Assembly: GCF_025997855.1 (NCBI RefSeq)
Contig: NZ_AP026560.1
Coordinates: 2,564,501 to 2,628,500 of the forward strand
Direction of reading: 5' to 3'
DNA length: 64,000 bases
Source of the DNA: Deinococcus aetherius
Lineage (GTDB): Bacteria > Deinococcota > Deinococci > Deinococcales > Deinococcaceae
The stretch's first letter is position 1; the number at the start of each line of letters is the position of its first letter. A program made the translations under genes and the position numbers. The notes beneath the pieces are model-generated. The model was not told the origin of the DNA and did not search any database. It saw only the letters and a program-made list of their open reading frames with translations. This document shows positions 58,061 through 64,000 of this stretch, piece after piece.

Positions 58061-58925
58061 GCAAGGGGCCGCCGCCCTCCCCTCCTCCCCGACCCCGCAC
58101 ACGTACTTCGCGCCCGCCAAGGTGAACCTGGGCCTGAGCGTGCGCGACCTGCGCGCGGACGGCTACCACGAACTGCACTCGGTCATGGTGCCCCTGGCGG
58201 TCGGCGACGACCTGGAGATCGGCCCGGCCGACACCCTGAGCCTGCGGGTGGAGGGGGCAGCGGGCCTCCCCGCCGACGAGCGCAACCTGGTCTCCCGGGC
58301 GGCGCGGGCGTATCTGGACGCGGCGGGGGTCACGGAGGGCGCCAGCATCACCCTCCATAAGCGTCTCCCCCTCGCGTCCGGCCTGGGTGGCGGCAGCAGC
58401 GACGCGGCGACCACGCTGATGGCGCTGGCGCGGCTGTACCCGTCGGGCGTGAACCTTCCCGCCCTCGCCCGCTCGCTGGGGGCCGACGTGCCCTTCTTCC
58501 TGCTCGGGCGTGCCGCGATCAGCCAGGGGATCGGCGAGGTGCTCACCCCGCTGCCGGTGCCGCGCGTGCCCCTGGTGCTCGCCAATCCCGGCGTGGAGGT
58601 CAGCGCGCGGAACGCCTACGCCTGGCTCGACGAGGAGGAGGCCTTCACCCCCGAACTCGACGTGGAGGGCATCCTGACGGCCCTCACGGGGGGGCGAGAG
58701 GTGCCCTACCTCAACGCCCTGCAAGGCCCCGTCGCCGCCCGCCACGCCCCCATCCGCGAGGCGCTGGCTACCCTGACCCGGGTGGGCCTGCGCTCCCCCC
58801 TGATGAGCGGCAGCGGCGCGACGTGCTTCGCGCTGGCGGGGAGTGACGACCAGGCGCACGACGCGGCACGGGCCATCCGGGCGCGGCACCCGGGGTGGTG
58901 GGTGGAGGCGACGCGGACGCTGTAG
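58050..58925 (+). CDS. ispE: 4-diphosphocytidyl-2-C-methyl-D-erythritol kinase
   Basis: 291 aa GHMP kinase, the next step after IspD. AKVNLGLSVRDLRADGYHEL at the N-terminus is diagnostic; the ATP loop is LPLASGLGGGSSDAATTLMA and the third motif is SPLMSGSGATCFAL. The ATG overlaps the ispD end by 11 nt. No terminator is obvious in the 131 bases that follow before a convergent gene. Confidence 0.96.
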
Positions 58926-59056
58926 GGGGAAGCGCGGGACGACGCCCGCCCCCGCTCCCCCACCGCGCTTCGGGCGTTGGTCCCGAAGCCCCAGGTTGTC
59001 CCCGGGCCGCCGATCCGCGCGACGTGAAGGGCCTGAACCCCGGCGGGTGTGAGCCC

Positions 59057-59251
59057 TCAGGCGTCAGCCAGCCTGCGGAACAGCTCGTCGTACTCGTCAA
59101 GGATGCGGTCGCGCGCCTGGGCAAACCGGGTCCAGCCTCCCAGGGTCTCGGGATGGGAGTCGTCCCGGGCCGGGAGGGTGACAACGGCGTCACCCGGACT
59201 CTCCACCCCGACCTCGCTGCCGATTCGCTCCTCCATCCCCTCGCCGTTCAC
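59057..59251 (-). CDS. Small acidic hypothetical protein
   Basis: 64 aa from GTG 59251, or 59 aa from ATG 59236. GGGGGAGGG just upstream of the GTG supports the longer form. The C-terminal half ([20 protein letters not shown] and [13 protein letters not shown]) looks like a regular amphipathic helix with normal codon use. It lies 38 nt after the cyclophilin gene on the same strand, so it is probably co-transcribed. Not recognised; conservation in related genomes would confirm it. Confidence 0.5.
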   Translation of the reverse strand: MNGEGMEERIGSEVGVESPGDAVVTLPARDDSHPETLGGWTRFAQARDRILDEYDELFRRLADA

Positions 59252-59289
59252 CGGGCCCTCCCCCACTCCGGGGTCCTTGGGGTCCTTCC

Positions 59290-60096
<807 letters not shown>

Positions 60097-60188
60097 GCGG
60101 GGAGTCTAGAGGGTTCGGGTGAGGGAAACCGGGCGCCCGCACGGTCAGGGGGAGGCCACGGGGCGGAGCCACCCCCTAGACTGGGCGG

Positions 60189-60818
60189 ATGATCGTGACG
60201 ATTGACGGCGTGGCCGCCAGCGGCAAGTCGAGCGTGGCGTCGGGCGTCGCGCGGGCGCTGGGCATCCCCTACGTGAGCAGCGGGTTTCTCTACCGCGCGG
60301 CGACCTTGCTCGCCCTGGAAGCGGGCCTGCCCCCGTCCGACCCGGCGCCCCTCCTCGCCCTCCTGCGCGGGCGGCCCCTGCGGCTGGAACCCCTGGCGGG
60401 GGGCAACCGGGTCTGGCAGGGCGAGCGGGACCTGACCCCGGGGCTGCACTCCTCGCGGGTGGACGCGGGCGTGAGCGCCGTGGCCCGGCTGCCCGAGGTC
60501 CGCGCCTGGGTGGACGAGGAGCTTCGCGCCCTGCCCGAGCCCTTCGTCGCCGAGGGCCGCGACATGGGCACGAACGTCTTTCCGCACGCCGACGCCAAGT
60601 TCTACCTGACGGCCAGCCCCCGGGTCCGCGCCGAGCGCCGGGCCCAGGAACGCGGCGAGGACGCGGGCACGGTCGAGGCCGCCCTGATCGAGCGCGACCG
60701 CCGCGACGCCGCGCAGAGCGCCCCCGCCCCCGACGCCCGCGTGATCGACACCGGGCCGCTCACCCTGGAGGGCGTGATCGGGGCGGTGCTCGCGGCCCTG
60801 CCCGCCCGGACGGCGTAG
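60189..60818 (+). CDS. cmk: Cytidylate kinase
   Basis: 209 aa. Phosphorylates CMP and dCMP. The P-loop is [20 protein letters not shown], substrate segments are [19 protein letters not shown] and [20 protein letters not shown], and the lid contains [18 protein letters not shown] replaces the more usual GRDIGT. TAGACT-gggcgg-ATG upstream is the same -10/spacer type as the carbonic anhydrase gene (TAGGAT-gggcgg-GTG). Divergent from the cyclophilin gene, with the two TAGACT boxes 68 bp apart. Confidence 0.95.
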   Translation: MIVTIDGVAASGKSSVASGVARALGIPYVSSGFLYRAATLLALEAGLPPSDPAPLLALLRGRPLRLEPLAGGNRVWQGERDLTPGLHSSRVDAGVSAVARLPEVRAWVDEELRALPEPFVAEGRDMGTNVFPHADAKFYLTASPRVRAERRAQERGEDAGTVEAALIERDRRDAAQSAPAPDARVIDTGPLTLEGVIGAVLAALPARTA

Positions 60819-60831
60819 CCCGCCCGAGGAT

Positions 60832-61221
60832 TCAGCGGCCCGGGCTGGCGGGGGTGACCTGAAGCCGGAAGGTCGCCGCGCCGACCCGCACCACCTCCCC
60901 GCCGCCTAGCGGCAGGCGCACGAGGACGTTCCTCTCGGGGTCGGTGAGCTGCACCAGCAGGGGCGCGGTGACGGGCAGCGTCAGCGAGGCAATGCCGTCC
61001 GCGCCGCTGCGGGCGAGCGCGGGGCGCCCCGGCAGCGGCAGCGGCCGTCCCCCCACGCCCACCCGGAAGAGTTGCATCAGGACGCCCGGGCGCGGGCCGC
61101 CCGCGTCGCTCACCGTGAGAACGACGCGGGTCTGGGGCGCGGGGGGCGGCGGCTCGCCGGGCGGCCTGGGCGGCGGCACGACGGTGAGCAGCAGCGCGGC
61201 GAACAGGGTGGGAAGGGTCAA
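60832..61221 (-). CDS. Hypothetical secreted protein
   Basis: 129 aa. Starts with a short hydrophobic segment (LPTLFAALLLTVV), then a Pro-rich linker (PPPRPPGEPPPPAPQ) and a beta-rich domain (VVLTVSDAGGPRPGVLMQLF and LTDPERNVLVRLPLGGGEVV) that reads like a carboxypeptidase-regulatory/Ig-like fold. AAGGAG precedes the ATG. It follows the subtilase gene on the same strand, with a very stable hairpin between them. No function assigned. Confidence 0.65.
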   Translation of the reverse strand: MTLPTLFAALLLTVVPPPRPPGEPPPPAPQTRVVLTVSDAGGPRPGVLMQLFRVGVGGRPLPLPGRPALARSGADGIASLTLPVTAPLLVQLTDPERNVLVRLPLGGGEVVRVGAATFRLQVTPASPGR

Positions 61222-61242
61222 GGGCAGGCTCCTTTCTGTACA

Positions 61243-61287
61243 CAGGGGCGGGGGGCCCCGAGGATGACCTCGTGCCCCCCGCCCCTG
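61243..61287. repeat. Very stable intercistronic hairpin
   Basis: CAGGGGCGGGGGGC pairs perfectly with GCCCCCCGCCCCTG (14 bp), enclosing a second CGAGG-ATGA-CCTCG stem. No T-run on either strand. It ends 22 nt before the start of the downstream gene, close to the AAGGAG site, so it could block or shield translation or stop 3' decay of the subtilase mRNA. Confidence 0.6.
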
Positions 61288-61315
61288 ATTGTGGTCGACT
61301 CGGCTGATCGCCCGT

Positions 61316-62764
61316 TTAACGCAGCGATTCCCGCGCGTAGGTCACGGCGGCAGCCGCGTCCACGATGCCGTAGCCGAAGAAGCCGCCCGTGGGGTAGTCG
61401 GGCTTGCTGTTCTGGCCGGTAATCGTGCTGTTCGCGCTCCAGGTGATGACCTGCCGCACCTGCTCGGGGGTGATGTCGGGTTTGGCCTGGTAGATCAGGG
61501 CGACGACACCGGTCGCGTTGGGCGCGGCCATCGAGGTGCCCTGGAGGAAGGCGTAGGGATTGTTGGGAGCCTGCACGCGCGGCACGGTGGAGAGGATCGT
61601 GCCGCCGGGCGCGGCGACGGTCACGTAGTTGCCCGCGCTGGAGAAGGCGGTGCGGCGGTTGTCGTTGCTCGTGGCCCCGACCGAGATCACACCGGGAATC
61701 TCGGTGCTGTACGAGGCGGGCCACGACGGGCGGTTGTTGTCGCGGTACGCGTTTCCGGCCGAGAAGACGTAGGTCACGCCCTTCTTGGTGCCGTACTCCA
61801 GCACGTCCCCGAAGGCGCGGGTGCGCTGGCTCCCGCCCCAGGAGTTGTTCACGACGTTCGCCCCGCAGTCGGCGGCGTACTTCAGCGCGCGGGCGAGCAT
61901 GTAGTTCGTGCCGCCGAAGTAACCCAGGCCGCGCAGCGCCATGATCTTCGCCTCGGGTGCCACGCCCACCACGCCCTGCCCGTTCGCGGCGGCGGCGATG
62001 GTGCCCGAGACGTGCGTGCCGTGGCCGCCCGTGTCCGAGGGATCGGTGTCGTCGTCCACGAAGTCGTAGCCGTTCTGGCCGGGGCAGGTCGTGGAGGACG
62101 GGTTGGGGTTCTGCCACAGGTTGGGAGCCAGGTCCGGGTGCCCGAGGTCGACGCCCTGGTCGATCACGGCCACGACCACGCCCTTGCCGGTGAAGCCCGC
62201 GTCCCACGCGGCGGGGGCCTGAACGCGGTAGATGCTCCAGAGGTACTTCTCGTTCGTGTACGCCGTCCGCCCGTTCGCCGACTGGCTCGCGGTGATGTCG
62301 AAGGGATTTTTCCCGCTCGCGTCCATCGGGCTCTGAACGAAGTAAGGGTCCGTCACGCTCGCCGAGAAGCCGGTCGCCGCCGCGCGCAGTTCCCCGCTGC
62401 GCACGCTCTGCGCGCTCAGGGAGACGCTCTCGTCACTGGGGCTCTCGATCCGGTAGTTCGGCTCGGCGTACTCCACCCCATTCTCAGTGCCGTAACGCTC
62501 GGCGTACGCCTCCTCCTGGCCTTCCGGCACCGACACGAGCGCCAGGCGGCCCCAGGCGTCGGCATTCGTCGCCGAGAGCAGCCGGGTGTTGCTCAGCGGC
62601 TTCACGCTCGCCGCCGTCAGGCCCGCCCTGTACTTGACGATGATCTGGCCGGGCACCACCGCGCCAGGCGCGGCAGCCCCGTTCGTGGGGGTGGTCGTGG
62701 ACTGGGTGCCGCAGGCGGCGAGCAGGGCCGTCAGACCCAAGAGAGAAAAGAACCGTTTGTTCAT
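61316..62764 (-). CDS. Secreted S8 (subtilisin-family) serine protease, lipoprotein
   Basis: 482 aa. Lipobox ALLAACGTQS, then a propeptide (about 35-125) and the S8 domain with the triad: Asp in VVAVIDQGVDLGHPDL, His in GGHGTHVSGTIAAAANGQG and Ser in FLQGTSMAAPNATGVVALIY. The oxyanion Asn is in NVVNNSWGG region or the later SAGNAYRDN. TGAGGAGCGTCC gives the ribosome site, overlapping the stop of the upstream gene, so the two are coupled. Probable role: extracellular protein degradation, common in Deinococcus. Confidence 0.93.
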   Translation of the reverse strand: MNKRFFSLLGLTALLAACGTQSTTTPTNGAAAPGAVVPGQIIVKYRAGLTAASVKPLSNTRLLSATNADAWGRLALVSVPEGQEEAYAERYGTENGVEYAEPNYRIESPSDESVSLSAQSVRSGELRAAATGFSASVTDPYFVQSPMDASGKNPFDITASQSANGRTAYTNEKYLWSIYRVQAPAAWDAGFTGKGVVVAVIDQGVDLGHPDLAPNLWQNPNPSSTTCPGQNGYDFVDDDTDPSDTGGHGTHVSGTIAAAANGQGVVGVAPEAKIMALRGLGYFGGTNYMLARALKYAADCGANVVNNSWGGSQRTRAFGDVLEYGTKKGVTYVFSAGNAYRDNNRPSWPASYSTEIPGVISVGATSNDNRRTAFSSAGNYVTVAAPGGTILSTVPRVQAPNNPYAFLQGTSMAAPNATGVVALIYQAKPDITPEQVRQVITWSANSTITGQNSKPDYPTGGFFGYGIVDAAAAVTYARESLR

Positions 62765-62773
62765 GGACGCTCC

Positions 62774-64000
62774 TCAGTTCCCGGTCGTGAAGGTGAATTC
62801 CTGGCTGTCCGAGCTGCGGTAGCCCGTCTCCTGGAGCCGCTGGTAGGCCGCCGCCGGTCCCCCGAGGAACTGGGGCAACTGCCCGGTCGCCTGCAAGACG
62901 CCCGCCGCGACCTCACCGCGCCAGGTGTTCAGGGCGCTTTCCAGGTGGCGTCCCTTCGCCAGCCCGCCCGCGCTCTTCCAGCGGGCAGCCTCCGCGCTCA
63001 GCGGGTCCTTGCCGATGTAGTCGAGCATCTCGGTGCTGTCGTCGGTGCTGACCTGCCACAGGTACTCGGCGTTCGCCTCCAGCGTGAGCGGCACCTTGAG
63101 GCTGGTGTTCGTGGTGTAGCCTACCCAGACAGGGGTCGCGCCGGTGTCGGTCACGCGGTACACGCCGACGACGTAAGTCTTGGCGTTCGGCACGCTGTTC
63201 CAGCTCAGCGTGGGCATGCGGGGGGTCTTCTCCTCCGCCTGGGCGGGGGCCTGCGGCGCCGGGATGCCGATGAAGTTGGCGGTGAGCGCCCCTCCCAGGT
63301 TGGTGCCGTCACGCCACGCCGTGAAGCTGGAGGTGCCGGTCACGTTCTCGCCGTCGGCGCTGTAGCGGTACAGGCTGGTCTCGACCGTCACGTTCTGGGC
63401 GCGGTTGTCCTGCCCCAGCTTCGGGACGCGCAGGTTATGGCCGCCCGCCGGGTCCACGGTGTAGTACTCGCCGAGCGGGAAGGTGCCCGAGGTGATCGCG
63501 GGCTCGAAGGAGGGCGAGGTGTAGACGTCGAAGACCGCGTTATTCGCCTTGTCGATGGCGCCCGCGTCGTAGCGGATGGGCTGGGTGGTCACGCGCGGGT
63601 TGGTGGCGGGGTCGAAGGCCTCCAGCGTGATGTCGCGCGTGTCGGTCGCGCCGCTCGTGAAGACCGGGACCTCGGGGATGTACTGGAACTTGCTCCAGAA
63701 GACGGAGGCCGAGGTCTCGCTCTCCTCACCGCCGTCGTAGTTCCCCGCCCACATGGCGCCCGACACGGCGTGGAGGTTCTGGGTGGTCTGGATCGGCATC
63801 AGGTACTTGCCCTGAGCGTCCGTGCGGACGACGCGGCTGCCACCGTAGATGACCAGACCCGTCTCGCCCGGCTGCGGCAGCGTGGCGAACCCGGCGGCGA
63901 GGTTCGGAATCGCCGTGAGTTCGGTCGCGCAGTTGTCGTACAGCGGGCGCGGGACAGGCTTGCCGCCCGAGACGGACACGACCGCCAGGGCGTTACTCAC
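62774..64000 (-). CDS. Secreted beta-domain protein (partial; N-terminus outside window)
   Basis: At least 408 residues, continuing past the right edge; the apparent first codon at the edge is not evidence of a start. The visible part has a carboxypeptidase-regulatory-like strand pattern (GGSRVVRTDAQGKYLMPIQT), a middle beta region and a fibronectin III-like domain (RMPTLSWNSVPNAKTYVVGV and LTLEANAEYLWQVSTDDSTE). It ends 9 nt before the subtilase and is translationally close to it. Probably an envelope or secreted protein expressed with the protease. Family not identified. Confidence 0.7.
   Translation of the reverse strand: MSNALAVVSVSGGKPVPRPLYDNCATELTAIPNLAAGFATLPQPGETGLVIYGGSRVVRTDAQGKYLMPIQTTQNLHAVSGAMWAGNYDGGEESETSASVFWSKFQYIPEVPVFTSGATDTRDITLEAFDPATNPRVTTQPIRYDAGAIDKANNAVFDVYTSPSFEPAITSGTFPLGEYYTVDPAGGHNLRVPKLGQDNRAQNVTVETSLYRYSADGENVTGTSSFTAWRDGTNLGGALTANFIGIPAPQAPAQAEEKTPRMPTLSWNSVPNAKTYVVGVYRVTDTGATPVWVGYTTNTSLKVPLTLEANAEYLWQVSTDDSTEMLDYIGKDPLSAEAARWKSAGGLAKGRHLESALNTWRGEVAAGVLQATGQLPQFLGGPAAAYQRLQETGYRSSDSQEFTFTTGN

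Overview
The window is a GC-rich (roughly 70%) chromosomal stretch from a Deinococcus-type bacterium. The assignment rests on family evidence, not on a 16S gene: a Thermus/Deinococcus-type NADP isocitrate dehydrogenase with a C-terminal extension, a DdrA/Rad52-like small protein, many GAF/HisKA sensor kinases, secreted S8 and trypsin-like proteases, and at least nine genes with a TANNNT box exactly 6 nt before the start codon, the leaderless-promoter layout described for Deinococcus.

Layout. 1-2846 (minus): a ROK regulator, sugar-binding protein and permease operon under a XylR-like palindrome. 2884-4018: debris (IS110-like transposase remnant, tRNA-Arg 3'-half relic flanked by tandem RTGCCTTRY repeats, deleted DppC-like permease pseudogene). 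4019-13631: a signalling island with a receiver protein, RsbR/RsbS/RsbT stressosome proteins, an RsbT-PP2C fusion, an RsbT-histidine kinase-receiver fusion, a receiver-kinase and a large GAF-PAS kinase. 14242-25448: an ATPase-LuxR regulator divergent from a carbohydrate locus with three Gfo/Idh/MocA oxidoreductases, a TIM-barrel isomerase and a ribose-type ABC transporter. 25906-26092: a second tRNA-Arg relic with the same repeats. The two relics bracket about 22.7 kb that looks like an old island without a surviving integrase.

26286-64000 is mostly core or lineage genome: a malectin/Ig-like lipoprotein, metK, coaD-rsmD, an HtrA-like protease beside a small membrane protein and a divergent XRE/S24 repressor, rpsO, tRNA-Leu, 4.5S RNA, an ArsN1-like acetyltransferase, icd, a beta-carbonic anhydrase, a polar amino acid ABC system without its ATPase, MFS and IclR genes, a GGDEF/HD-GYP protein, tRNA-Phe and tRNA-Asp, a metallophosphoesterase plus Rad52-like gene, an ABC-2 exporter with a DesKR-like two-component pair, P450/MFS/aldo-keto reductase genes, ubiX-ispD-ispE, a cyclophilin lipoprotein, cmk and a subtilase.

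How genes work together: the RsbRST set should sense stress and release RsbT, but no sigma factor or RsbV/W is present. Histidine kinases carrying RsbT-like domains follow instead, so output probably runs into phosphotransfer. The carbohydrate locus pairs ribose-type uptake with successive sugar oxidation and isomerisation, and its two transcription units share a 14-bp upstream element. No CRISPR array, rRNA or intact prophage was seen.
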